Positions 1 to 12,100 of a DNA stretch of 64,000 bases are shown here, piece by piece. How positions within the stretch are numbered: the stretch's first letter is position 1; each line of letters opens with the position of its first letter. The DNA comes from Larimichthys crocea (lineage: Eukaryota; Chordata; Actinopteri; Sciaenidae). The stretch spans positions 14,853,157 to 14,917,156 of the forward strand of contig NC_040018.1 of NCBI RefSeq assembly GCF_000972845.2, written 5' to 3'. The notes beneath the pieces were generated by a model. That model was not told the DNA's origin and ran no database searches. It worked only from the letters and a program-made list of their open reading frames with translations. The translations under genes were made by a program, and so were the position numbers.

Positions 1-1
1 T

Positions 2-274
2 CCGCCACCATCAGGCATCGCCGGGACAGTTCTTGTGTGCATCGGCTTCTGCCCCAAAGCTGCTGCACGAATGCTCCCTGTTCTTACTAACGTCCAGAGC
101 TGCATGGGTCAGTTAAGAGGAGAGGAGGACTCGGGTGAAAATCAGCCACCTGACAGTCAGGTGCTGCAGTTTGTTCCCATGGAGGAAATGCTCACCGGGG
201 GACTGACTGACTTTCTGTGGACCATGAACTCTGAGATCATCAAGCAGAAGCTGCATTTGCTCATGCAGTCATAG
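2..274 (+). CDS. cmtr2: 3' end of a gene resembling cap methyltransferase 2 (partial)
   Basis: An open frame enters from the left edge and runs without a break to a TAG stop at 272-274, giving about 90 C-terminal residues. The end of the frame contains LQFVPMEEMLTGGLTDFLW, which fits my recollection of the C-terminus of CMTR2 (FTSJD1). CMTR2 is the nuclear/cytosolic enzyme that 2'-O-methylates the second transcribed nucleotide of capped mRNA. The catalytic Rossmann domains lie outside the window, so no active-site residue can be checked. The CMTR2 coding region is largely a single exon in vertebrates, consistent with the lack of introns here. The next gene is calb2, and CMTR2 and CALB2 are also neighbours on human 16q22. 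The identification rests on this short tail plus synteny. Confidence 0.6.
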   Translation, partial: PPPSGIAGTVLVCIGFCPKAAARMLPVLTNVQSCMGQLRGEEDSGENQPPDSQVLQFVPMEEMLTGGLTDFLWTMNSEIIKQKLHLLMQS

Positions 275-2460
275 TGCAAAGTAGTGAGCTATGACTCTCG
301 GGTACACACAAAATCTATACAGCAGAACCAGATCTCTCTATTTTTTGCAATGTAAATCAAACGCTGACAGTTCAAGCAGAGATTCAGATGTATCATGCTA
401 GTAGCGGCTCACAGAGGCTCGAGAAGAGTGGGTTACATAGGTCTAGTAAGCTCACTTCTCCCGAACTTCACACTCCCCAGATTTTTTTCTCGTACTCTTC
501 AGACCTAACCAGCGCTGACTCAAGTGATGTCACTCAAGGCAGTCTATCAGATTTCATGTTTCTCCCTCAGGAGGCACAAACTTCATATTTTTTCCACAGA
601 TGCAGTCGCAGTCCTCAACACCTGTAAACTGATGTGAGGAGGTCTAATGGTGACACTTCCCAACAGAGGTGATATTAACTTTTGTTTTCTGCACTGGCTT
701 TTGAATGCTTTTATTTATTAAGGATCCTTCAGTTAGTAATAATGTATCTGAGGAGTCCTTCTCTGGGACTTCTGGGAATTAAAATGTCTTTTGATGGATG
801 GCGTAGGCAAAGCTTTAAAGAACATTTGGAAACTCAGCCTTAGATGTGACTAGACAATATAATATTATTTCTAAAGCAACCATAGAAAACAACCAGGAGT
901 GCTAAAACAGAATTAAAGACGGTTAGAGCCTGACTGATACATCATCACACATATATCTGCATATCTGCTGATGAGCAACAAGGAATTGCCCATTCATCAG
1001 GACACGTCTGTCTCATGCAATTTGTCAATTTTTTGGAGGCCTTTCATCACACGTACACTTGATCATGGCTGCGGTAGACATTTATTTATTGTTACAAAAT
1101 AAGATTAAAGCTGACAGATTCTGGGATTGAGGCTCATGCTGATGTTGATTTTTCAGTTAAAAAACTCCAATAACAATATATTGTTAAAGTTATACAGGTG
1201 AGCTTGGAATTATTAATCATGAATTAAATAATCACTTGAATAAATTGTGGAAAATATAAATTAAACAATAATTAGTGATTAGTAATTCAAGAAAACTCAG
1301 TTAGCCTATGTTCGCTAGAGCAACAACAATGTCAAAGTAATTATATATCAGTTATGTTCTTAGTTCACAGGCACAAAAACATTTAATTTTCATTGCACAC
1401 GCAACATACCTAGCTGGTTAACTAACTAGGCAGGGTTTATTACCAGCAGCAGCTAATGTTAGCTGGCTAATAACTACCTAAGATCATTATTATTTCATGA
1501 TATGCATTTTATTTTAATGCATATCATGAAATAATAATGATCTCCAATAGAATGTAGTTGAATAATCAATATATTCATGAGTTTTTATCGCTTCTTCAAT
1601 TATTTCACAAATTAATTATCTGCTTTTAATCTTTTACACAATTTATTCATATAATTTATTTCATAATGTGTTTTTACCTTTTTTATATTTTAATAGTGAA
1701 CATTTTGGGTGTGAGAGCTGAGCAGAGCCAACAGTTTTAAGTTGAAGGATAAACTCTCTTGAACTGTTACGTTCTGATGGCGATGTATCAGCTGGGCTTT
1801 ATTGCAGATGTGCAGCCTGTGATGTTATGAGAAAAGCCTTCACTTCTCCAGTCAGGTCAGAAACACCTCGATTATTACTTCTTACTAGTTCAAACAAAAA
1901 GTGAGCTAGACACCGGTGTTAATCTTGTGAGAACCTGCAGGCGAGAACAACACTGTTTGATGATACGAACTTGCAGTGCATGAAAATGCAAATTACTTTC
2001 AGTACTTGATCAGCGGAACTCATTTGTGACTAAATTCACTGAGGGTTTCAGGGTAGCCTGAATAAACAACAATACAACCCTGAGCACCAAACCTCCTGTC
2101 AGTCACAGATGGTTTGTGTTGAAGCCTGCATCATAAAGACCCCGGAGTTTTACCCTGAAGAACCTGTTGTTTTACGACACGTTCTTTCATCCCAGGATGT
2201 CAGAATGTTTTTGTCTCTTTGCCATCATGCAGCTTATAGGCGACGCACTGTTAAGCAATTAATTTCTCTCTTTGGTATCCAGTGAACAAAACTTTCTATC
2301 CACATATGAAAGGTGTGTACTAAAATGTTTTATACTGCATGTTCAGCTGTGCAGCTGTTGAGGAACATATATCAGTTTCAGTAAAGTTTTTTTGTTTCTG
2401 AAGCCATGGAGTTTATTTTCTTAAATTCTTACAAAAATAAATAAAAATGTTCACTGACAA
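275..2460 (+). other. Probable 3' UTR and downstream AT-rich DNA of the first gene
   Basis: After the TAG stop there is no credible coding sequence. The first AATAAA hexamer I noticed on the plus strand in this stretch is at 2436-2441, so the transcript could end near there, but this is only a candidate. The stretch is AT-rich and holds the perfect hairpin listed separately. Confidence 0.35.
1481..1543. repeat. Perfect inverted repeat, 28-bp arms, 7-nt loop
   Basis: Positions 1481-1508 (starting AGATCATTATTATTTCATGA) are the exact reverse complement of 1516-1543, separated by a 7-nt T-rich loop at 1509-1515. All 28 positions pair. The arms are AT-rich, and no terminal target duplication is obvious. 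It could be a foldback element, a replication slippage product or a hairpin transcript. A typical pre-miRNA would show mismatches. Confidence 0.9.
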
Positions 2461-3324
2461 ATGATGTGAAGTCTCAAGTTTTTTGTTTCCTGATGCAGCT
2501 GAAAGATCACGACACCTCCTGAAAAAGAGAAAATCTGCACAATAGACAAAATCTTCACATACTGTTTGCTAACAGTCCTGTCAGACTGCTGCAATCTTTG
2601 CTGCACACTAGCAAACAACACTGAGAGATGGATGAAAGCTTGAGTGATAGCTTTTTTATCGTCAGGTTCTTGGAAGATGCATTTTCATGCAGAGAAAACT
2701 TTTATTGATCCGATACTTTCTGGTGGGGCACAAACGTAACTACTGAGCTGAGAGTGGCACCAGAGGAACGCTTTATCTTCTGTACAACGATCATCTTGGG
2801 CATTTCAAACTCAGTTTGTCAGCCTCAGGTCGCTTAAACCACTGATTTCCAAACTCACTAGTGACAGTAAGTGCTTAAGATAAACATTTTTGCCTGAATT
2901 AAAGTTGTGGACAAAACAGGACCACGAGTCAGTCTCACATTCTGCCGAACTCGTGCTGGTGGATAGACTTTAAACCCCAAGATTACACCACAAATATGGA
3001 GCCCCAGATCTCTGTTTACGCAGATTGGAACGTCAAGCGGCCAGCTATCTATTATGTCTGGCAAGGCAGCAATAGGTCTCTTTGACCCTGGCCGCCACAG
3101 TGTTGAGATAGACTGGCACCTACTGTTCCCAATCAAAGCCAAACCACTATACTGCCAAGGACCTCAAGACCCACACATGACCTTGTGTAACCTAAGGATA
3201 GAAAATTCCATAACACCGACCACTGGCACAGCTTGATGTTTGCTAATGTCAGTTTAATTCTGAAGTACTCACCGAGGATTAGGGCACAAGAATTATTGTG
3301 ATTATATTCTGCGCATGTGTTAAA

Positions 3325-3550
3325 GGTGCAGGATATTACAGAAACGGAATACAATATGCATAACTATGATTTTAGTCTCATATAATCACCTGTAAATAAG
3401 AAACATTTTGTTTTTGTTACCTTAAAATGAGACTTTTATATCTACGGACACTAGCTTTTCCACGAGTCATGTTTCTACAGTAGATTTATGTCACAGGGTT
3501 ATGTAACTACCCCGTTAGGTGCCACTAAATCCTGCACATTGGTCTTTTAA
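3325..3550 (+). repeat. Dispersed repeat family A, copy 1
   Basis: The block contains ATGCATAACTATGATTTTAG, then TTTTTGTTACCTTAAAATGA, and ends GGTGCCACTAAATCCTGCAC followed by ATTGGTCTTTTAA. The same end motif (GCCACTAAATC, CACTGGACCTTTAA) recurs near 8340 and 21250, and the central TTGTTACCTTA(G/A)AATGAG part recurs near 63880. I read this as an old, non-coding fish repeat with several degraded copies in the window. Confidence 0.65.
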
Positions 3551-4382
3551 TATGAGTTAATTGTTGTAACTGTCTTATTGTGTGGTATCTATCTTTATGC
3601 CACCATCTCCAACCACTGACCTCCACTACAGTCATATCACTCACTCTGTGTAATGCAGACATCGGTACATATGTCTGGTGAATTTATTGGTTCTGTTCCT
3701 GCAGAAGGATTCCTGAGCATCTGCAGAGAACAAGAAGAAGAAGAAGTTGGTGTTTGTAGAGGGATCATCCACACAGTGGGGTCCACCTGCTAACGAAAAA
3801 ATTACCAAATGTTGTTAAGATGGAAATAATCCTGCCTGCAGTCAGTTAGATGAATCTCTGATTTGTTTATTCCTAGTTTGTCTTTTTCAGCTCATTGTTT
3901 TTCCTCTTTAGGTCCAGTCCTGATAAAAGTATTTTGGGTTGACCCCTAAAAAAGAAAGTTACTTATCATAAGGTTTTCATTTGTCAATGTAATACCTCTG
4001 GAGGTATTACCAGAGCTGGACCAGAGCGCAAATCAGCAGGTCGTGTTCCACTAATCTCTTTCTCTGTCTGACTCCAGTGACTGCACCACCCACCCAAAAA
4101 TCTAATCAAATAGATTCATATAAATTAATCATTTAGGAGATTTTCCTCCAGTTCTTGGGATGCAAAACAGGACTAGAAACAAATAAATAATGAGTACAGT
4201 GAAAGGCACAGCACGTCAGCACAAAACACTGTAAGGTTTATATGTGTGGGACAGAGTGAGTGTGTGTGATTCAGCCAAGTGATTGGGTTGTATTGTATAG
4301 CAGGAATTTAATCTGTCCTCAGTGCAATATTCTCCTGTTCTGTCATCACTCTGTCTTTTCCAAATACTCTAACACACAGACA

Positions 4383-4383
<1 letters not shown>

Positions 4384-4471
<88 letters not shown>
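4384..4471 (+). repeat. (CA)n microsatellite, about 44 units
   Basis: Uninterrupted CA dinucleotide repeat of about 88 bp. It creates a spurious Thr-His reading frame that is not a gene. Confidence 0.97.
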
Positions 4472-4472
<1 letters not shown>

Positions 4473-4852
4473 AACAAACCAATATTTGTATCTCTACAGT
4501 CGATGCTTACTTCAGTCCAATCTTTGTGGATGAAGTGATCAGCAGGTGAACTTGTGAACTGAGTTCTGAGTTCACTTTTAATTTATTCATGGTGGAAACA
4601 AAACAGCTTTCGGAAGTTAATTTAATTATTTCATGGAAATGTTGATGACCTACAATGCTGTTTAATCCTTGCAGCTGTCGTCGATGTGTGCACTACATGC
4701 TAAAGTATGCTGTATCTTTATATATACTGCACAACTATGTGTGGTGATGAGCGGTCTGTTCACTGACCTAGACTGAACACAATATTATACACCTCATTAA
4801 AGCTGTTCAGATGGTAAATAATAATAACAACAAAAACAATAACAACAACAAC

Positions 4853-4885
<33 letters not shown>
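4853..4885 (+). repeat. (AAT)n microsatellite, about 11 units
   Basis: Pure trinucleotide run, preceded by an AAC-rich imperfect stretch from about 4815. Its minus strand reads as poly-Tyr and is not coding. Confidence 0.95.
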
Positions 4886-5579
4886 CAAATGACAACAATA
4901 AACTGTCAATATGACTGTAACAAAATGCAGTGAAGCTCAACAACAGCAGCAATTTTGGTTCATATAAATGTTCTGTGTGTGTTTTTGTTTCCACGTCTCT
5001 GCTGAGTGGAGACTCGCCACTTGCTCGGCTGTCTACAGAGAAAAGATGTTGACAAATCAGGTGAAGTGAAACTCTCATTATGTAACAAACATAAGGCAGC
5101 GAGATTAAACATGTGAGGAGAAGAGAGATGTGTTCCCAGCAGAGCGGGATGTGTTCAGCAGAGGAATTCATCTTCAGTCAGTCAATTGTCTCTCTGCGAT
5201 CTAATTTAAAGAGAAGCTGTCTTGCTTGTTAGTCTCGCTTTCTGGCTGCAATCATTAATGTGTGAGAGGAATAAAGTGGGCTTTTAGGAAAGTATTACCA
5301 TTCATCAAAACATCTGCAACATAACACGATGACTATTAAACTTCAGTTAATTATTATTGATTCATTATTGATCCTGGGTTGTAAACCTAATAATTACATT
5401 TACAAGGTGTTTAGCATAGCTTTGCAAGGTCCGCACTATGGGCCTAATAATCTCATTGATGCTCCAGGATACTACTAGGTTAAACATAATTAAGTTTTTG
5501 CTTTCAGGTCTCAAATAACAGCAGCCCAGTCAAGTCTCAAGTCCTTGTTGTAGTCAATTTTTAAGGAGCTGCTCTATTT

Positions 5580-5905
5580 CTGAAATACACTCATTCACTT
5601 TATAGCAGAGAGTTAGAAGACAAGGTTGGCACCAGTTTCATAGTAAATATGAAGCAATAGCCAGGCTCGGTACCAGCACCTCCAAAACTTAATGTTTAAC
5701 ACGTTATATCTTGTTTGTTTAACGTGTACAACAACAAAAATAAATACAGTGCACCTGATAATTTGGTGCTGTTTGGGGGGGGTTATGTGCCAGATTATTT
5801 CTCACCGGTTGCCTGGCAACTGGATTTTTTTTTTTTTGTACAGAGCCAGGCTGTTTCCTCCTTCTTTGAAGTCTTCATGCTAAACTGAGCTAACAGGCTG
5901 CTAGC
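5580..5905 (+). repeat. Dispersed repeat family B, diverged copy
   Basis: It carries the markers AGTAAATATGAAGCAATAGC, AGAGCCAGGCTGTTTCCTCC and AACTGAGCTAACAGGCTGCT. Related wording occurs at 9745-9885, 12000-12100 and 39865-40195. In this copy the middle is expanded by other sequence, including GGTTGCCTGGCAACTGG. Non-coding. Confidence 0.6.
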
Positions 5906-5914
5906 TCCAGTTGT

Positions 5915-6040
5915 CCAGTGTGTCAGATTTAGGAGGAATAAAATATACATAACTATGTTTTAACTAGTGTGTAATCAAAATAAGAATTGCTGTGTTTTCT
6001 TTAAGTGAGAATGAACCTTTTAAATCTACAGATTTACAAT
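5915..6040 (+). repeat. Dispersed repeat family A, partial copy
   Basis: GGAATAAAATATACATAACT followed by TGTGTAATCAAAATAAGAAT matches the first half of the copies at 3325 and 63835. The terminal GCCACTAAATC part is missing. Confidence 0.5.
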
Positions 6041-8259
6041 TTAGCCTTTGAGTTAACAGCCAAGGTTTCTGTGCTTCCAGTGTAGCCAACAGATATTTGG
6101 AAAAAGGATAATAAATATTTTTGAGGATGTATACTTGAGCTTCAGATTTTTTAGTTTTGAGTGAAATATTTTGACAACTATTGGATGGAACCTGATGATC
6201 AAGTTTTAATAATAATTTATCTACTGAGTTGGTTATTAAGCAAAAACCTACAATGACTTCTCTCTCAGCCCGGCATGGTAGCTGAAACATTAAACCTGCT
6301 TAACAACTTGGCATTGTTATTGTGAGCATGTTTGCACTGTCAACACAGTCATTATGATATAATATAAAAAGTAAATACATGTTGAGGTTTTAATGGCCGG
6401 ATATTTTTGGAATAGTGAACTGTGAGTCTTTATGCAGGATTAATGTTGAGGATGACAGTAATGTTTCAGCTCCAACACAATGAGAAACAGAGTAGAAATA
6501 AACACACCACTAAGTAATCACAGTGAACATCTGCTCTCTGTCACAGCGACACTGCAGCGATGCAAACAAGTCGCTCTCTTTCCTCCTGCAGCTGTTGTCT
6601 GACAACAAACCCTCTTTGTCTCTCTCGCAGACAAAAGATGGATCAATCTCTGAATTAGAAAAAGAGATATGAGCCATGTGACATCTGGCACAGTAGACAC
6701 AAACAATACTTTTACAGTATAAACAGGGATATGACCACATTTAAAAAAAAAGCACATTTTAATTTGTATTAACAGCCCTGGAGAGCGGCTGGTGAAGTTG
6801 CTGTCATGGCTGAGGGCCTTTAAAATTTACTGCCCAAAGCAAAGCCTCCTGAGCTCTGCCGCACAGCTCCTGATAGTGATGAAGCTCAGCTATTTTCTGC
6901 AGTATTAGAGGAAATGTGAAAATGGCAAAGACTAAGAGGAGCACAGATAAGAAGAATATAACTGTAAGGATGTAATCCAATCAGACTGTTGACTTGAAAT
7001 CACATAAAATAAGATACAGTCAAAGCACTCCTGCTTATCAAGTGCAGATAATGTTTAAAGTGATAAGTGATATATCCTGCACTGTATATTCTTATATTAA
7101 TCCTCGAGACCTTACTGAAAGAGAATATGCAATTGGAAAATCCGTGGGAGGAAGGACCTTCATTTGAGTTATGGTTTCTAGTGTTACATGAGGCTGTACA
7201 TACAGCTTATGTCTGTGGGGAAAAATTAAAAACTCATCGAAGGAGAAAAGAGGGATTTGGGCTCACAAATCATTCATCGTGGCAGGTGCTTTCTGCTCAT
7301 AAACAACCACTACCAATTAACCTCTGACACCCGGCCAGAATTGGAGTGTCAATCCTTGTCGATTCTTGGAAATATTGCAGTTTAGTTCCTGTTCTAATGG
7401 CTGGTTTTATGGATTGAATATGTAAATCATGTTGGATGGCCTCAGATTTATTACTAAAGCACAATGGTCTTTGGGTTTGTCTTCTTAAAATGCTAATCAA
7501 TTTAATTCTCCTCTTCTTCTTTTTTCACAGTCATCTGTGCAGAGAGGACTCAGCAGGAAATGCAGGTCATGAACTGGAACATAGATCCTCTGTCGTGCAT
7601 GTGCTTTATGTCTGATGGCACAGACGAAGCTGTCTTTACACTTCAGATTTGTACTGTCCAGAGGTCCTGCTCCTACATTTTCTGAACTAATAGAATTTAG
7701 ATTTTTTTTGTGTTTCTTCGTGGTTTTATATCCTTATGGACCTAAATGGTCAAATTAAAACAGTGCTTCAACATTCACAAGATGAGCCAATGTCACTTCA
7801 AGGCAGACCTCATCACACATCACACCACCTGCAGTCACGACACATCAGTTCTTGGTGTCAAGTGATTTACCAATCATACAGTAGATACAGATAAATGATA
7901 CTAAGTGATCTACACCAGACCCTGAACACAAAATAAAAGCTGGAATTCAGAGCAGAAAGTATAGTATTGTTTGCAATGACTGTTTAATTGACTTTTAACC
8001 TGTGCTCTGGACCCCTCATATTATTAAGAGCTGACTTTAATGATAGGAACATGGTGTGGGTGCTAACTGCTGTGGGTCAAACACAACCTCATGCATAAGT
8101 AAATGCAAATAGTGTGTAATCAAAGCAACATGATGCAAATACATGAGGCAGTGTTTTTGAAACAGTCTGGGTACAAACAAATGTGTCTCTCGGGTCTTAG
8201 AGTTCACTTGAAGTTTATTTATCACTGAGGATATTGGATCAGATATTTGATAAACGACT

Positions 8260-8372
8260 GTAATGTTTGCTATCGTAGTTTCTCCTTCACACTAGAAAGA
8301 AGACGGTCATGTGAGTGGGTTGCAATCAGCAACTACTACACCCACTAGATGCCACTTAATGCTCCTTTAAAA
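8260..8372 (+). repeat. Dispersed repeat family A, 3' fragment
   Basis: Contains GTGGGTTGCAATCAGCAAC and CACCCACTAGATGCCACTTA followed by a degenerate CTCCTTTA end, matching the terminal part of the family as also seen at 21185-21292. Confidence 0.6.
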
Positions 8373-9744
8373 GAACTAACATTTAATTTGAGGTCTGAAA
8401 CTTCACCTTTTAGATAAACTTTCTGCCAGCATTGCGTGTGAGTTTGCATATTTCTCTGTAAGTCTTTAATGTTAATCTGGCCTCCACTCAGAGACAGCAG
8501 CTTGCATTGGGTCATTTTCTGTCCAAACTAAAAAGACGACACAGCCAAAGCTTTAAATGTGCAGCTGGCAAAACAGTAGTGTGTAAAGCTGCTGAGTGTT
8601 TGTTGGGTCACATGTGTTTGGCAGCTAGATTATGTCCCATAAGGGCCACTTTGGTTTAAAGTTGAATTTGATTCATTTGTGTCAACACAGGGACTCATTT
8701 CTCTCTTCTACTGTATGTTTGAACAATCACAAATTGATGGCTGATAAATTAGCTCTTTGCCAGTGTTGTTTAATATGCATTGGTCTCACACTCTACCTCT
8801 CATTCTTTGCTTGAAGGCACATCAATAGACCTCTGTTCACCCACCGAATTGAGTTGACTCAATAAAAGGGATTGCCTAGACAGAGGTGGGGGCAGGGGAC
8901 ACAAATCAGGCCTCAGGGACACTTGTTGTTGGCATTCAATATGAACACACACTCACACAATACAGCCATCTGAAGATATGTTTGCTCAGGTATGTATACT
9001 GCACTTTTATATGTGCATGTGGGAGTGTTTGTTGTGCTTCAGTGCATTAGCTTATAGAGGCCTGTCAGCTCACAGTGATTCATCACAGAGCTAAGCTCCT
9101 GCGTTTAGACATCCCCCCTCCCCATGTTTGATCCATGTTTGTCTGCACAGATTCATATTTCCCCTCCCAAAAAACACAAGTGATGAAGAGTGTGGGGTGT
9201 TGGGCAGGGTTGGACATAAGCCTTTACTCTGTATGTCTGTGTGAGGGGCCAAACACTTGCTTTATGATACCCTGAAAACCACCATACTCAATATTTGATG
9301 TATTCTGAGTCTGATCAACACTTCAGTTAAGTTTCAGACCTCTGTACTGTCACACATGACCATGTCACCAGAGATGTAAGTAGGTACAAATATTTCAGTG
9401 TGATACCAAGATGTTTTCAGTGTCTGAAAATCTGTTCTTGTTTTTTCATTTTTAACATGTTGTTAACATTAAGACAAAGCTCACCCATGATTTGGGTTAA
9501 AGTAGTTAGTTAAGCCAGTTAAATTATGTGAAGTACATTTACTTTTGGTTTAACACTGGACAAGGACAACAGTCTCCTGGATAAAAGTTCTGTGTTTGTT
9601 TGGTTCAACCTTCTCCTTATGTAGACATGTCAGTCTTTATACTACAGACTTTCTGGCAGCACAGTCAGTCTCATACAGGCACTTGTGTGGCGTGACAAAA
9701 TGTCTGAAATTGAAGACCTGGGAATGTCACTGGGCTGTTTAGGG

Positions 9745-9885
9745 GTTTTCTTGCCAGCGATAAGATGAGAAGTTGAATACCACTCTCATATCTGTACAGT
9801 AAATATGAAGCTACCACTAGCAGCCAGTTGGCTTAGCTTAGCATAAAGCCTGGAAACAGGTGGAAACAGCTAACCTGACTCACAG
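9745..9885 (+). repeat. Dispersed repeat family B copy
   Basis: Best-preserved copy here: ACCACTCTCATATCTGTACA, then AGTTGGCTTAGCTTAGCATA and AAGCCTGGAAACAGGTGGAA. The wording is common in teleost intergenic DNA as I remember it. It has no coding capacity, and I do not know its class. Confidence 0.65.
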
Positions 9886-11254
9886 TACAGCTGATGTACG
9901 GGACTATTTCCCGTACATGGTGCAGTTAGTGCAAACTACGCAACTCATTCCTATTTCTTTATTAAACAATATTTGCTAGCATTGTATAATTCATTTAATC
10001 TTGACGGATTCTACTAGTCTCAGTTATGTTCAAATTAATTGGAGTTATGTTTTGTTCAAAATGTAAAGCCCTGCCTCGTGAGAACAGGATCAGCGGCACC
10101 ATTTTCTGTCTCATGTCAGAGGAGAGATTTCTACACAATGAAAGTAATTAAAACTTATAAAAGTTTTATAAAAGTTAGAGATGGTCTCTTAGGAAATGGT
10201 ATTTATACTAAGCTGTTATCCACTTTATCTGCCAGTAAGCAACTTGAGAAAGTTAATGTTGATTCAAATGCTACTTAACATCATTGTTTCATGACATGTA
10301 TGCAAAAGATGTGCTGTTGGAGTTTGAACAGCCTCACGTTATGTTTTTCTCTCCATGGATTAGCTTTGTTTCTCTCGTTTTGACATGTAGAGGCAAACGT
10401 GTGAGATGTGTTTCATTTCAGGTCAGACACTGGTCTCTCATTCACTCATTGTTGCTTCAGTCAGTTTGGTATCAGGCACTCTCTGCTGCCTTAGTATTGT
10501 ACATACTTTTTTTTGTCTTGTTTTGGCGACTAACATTTGTTACCTGTACTGTCACTCACACACACTCACATCAAACTCTTCCCTCACCTGTGTGCCGCAC
10601 AACCTTTACTCTCTGCTCAGTCATTCACCGTTCTCCACAAACCTTCCACAATCACCATCCCGAGCCATCCGTTGCACTTTCATTCTCTATTGCTCACCTT
10701 GTTGTAATAAAGTCTGATGTTGGTTTTCTCCCACTGAATCTGGATTCTGCTTTTGGATTACCTCATTTCACGTAACACACTCTTAAACACTGCTCTGTAC
10801 ACTTTCCTTTGCTGTTCCGTTGACCACACTGATTCAGGACTAGAGGAGCAGGACTCAACACTCCCTTTAATATGAGTCCATGATTACATTTTCACATCTT
10901 GTTAGGCTCTAAAAACATCACATTATCAAAACCCCATAGAACAAACAAGTCGACTATTCAAAAGTCAAATATCAGTAACAAATATCTGTAGTGAGCTAAA
11001 AAATAGTAACTTTTGATACTACATATATTTCTAACTCAGACTGTTGAAGTCACATCTTGAAGCTCTCATCCAGGGATGTACTGAGGAGACCACAGTGGGA
11101 ATAGATGCTATCAAAGGCCGGGATGCCAGTTTATAAACCAGCAGACATTTGGACTCTCCTCAAGGGAAAGATGGTGTGGCAAGATTTGGGTAACTGCATT
11201 TATATCAGCCATTTTGTTTGAGTCTAAACTACCCTCCTGAACTCAAGTCCACCT

Positions 11255-11335
11255 TTAACCCCTCTGGGGACCTATCAATGGCTCTATCAATTGCTTTTGC
11301 AATCACAGAAAATTGCTTGGACCCCAGAGGGTTCC
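11255..11335. mobile_element. Small inverted-repeat element with one TTAA end
   Basis: The left end reads TTAACCCCTCTGGGGACC and the right end GGACCCCAGAGGGTT, inverse of each other except for one extra C. The left boundary is TTAA; the right has decayed to TTCC. A length of about 80 bp, inverted ends and a TTAA target suggest a piggyBac-type MITE remnant. A related AACCCCTCTGAGGTC stretch occurs at about 27180 in the calb2 3' UTR. Confidence 0.5.
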
Positions 11336-11999
11336 AGTAGGTTGTCATAGAGCTCAAACACGCTCTTGAGGATCAGTGTCAAAGACTGTTAGCGTGCTTT
11401 TATCTCATGGTGAGCCAGACAAAATGAAGTTTTCAGGGTTTGCCATCTTGAATTGTTAGATTATGCTCCCCTCAAATGTCCTGATTGTTGATGTATTATT
11501 TTAGTTCATCTCACATGTACTTGGACTGTTTATTATGATACATCCCTACTGCTTTTGTTTGTTGTTCCTTTTTAGTGTTTTTGAGCTTTTAGCTTTGATT
11601 GTTCTTTTTGCTCTCCTGGTATTGTTCCGCTTTACTGACTGCTTTTTGTATATTTGTCTCAAAGTACCTTTAATTATAATAGTTTTTATTCAGGGCTCTT
11701 TACCAGTCCAGTGACATGATACAATGATGGGAAGTAAGTTGAATGTGTGTCATTAACTGTTCATTTTGATTAGAAAATAGAGGATATAATATTTGTCACC
11801 AGGTAGATCTTTAGTGTTTTCCTTCCATTGATGAAGCTAAAGCTTGTTGACCAGCTTAATTTATTGCCATATTTGCTTTCAGATGTATACAGTAGTAAAT
11901 GTTTTTGCATTAGACCAGATATAATTATGTACAAAATACTTCACAACTCAAATATGTACAACTGATGTACGTTGGTTATCAAACTGTATCCAGTCTTTG

Positions 12000-12100
12000 T
12001 TAAGCGAACCAGCTGCTGGCTGTAGCTTCTTATCCAGAGGATAAGAGTGATATCAATATGTATGAAAGTGTATTTCCTAAAATGTTTAACTATCCCTTAA
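12000..12100 (-). repeat. Dispersed repeat family B, fragment in opposite orientation
   Basis: AACCAGCTGCTGGCTGTAGC, GATAAGAGTGATATCAATAT and a TTTCCTAAAATGTTTAACTA end are the reverse-orientation form of the family seen at 9745-9885. Confidence 0.5.

Noticed and set aside
4260..4538. Open frame with a long Thr-His run
   Set aside because: Produced entirely by the CA microsatellite.
4797..5171. 124-codon minus-strand frame with poly-Tyr and poly-Cys
   Set aside because: Translation of the AAT/AAC repeat; no homology outside it.
10284..10775. 163-codon open frame on the plus strand
   Set aside because: Longest open frame in the intergenic region, but it has no recognisable domain, no splice-supported neighbours and overlaps a similar-length frame in another phase. 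It is low-complexity pyrimidine-rich DNA.
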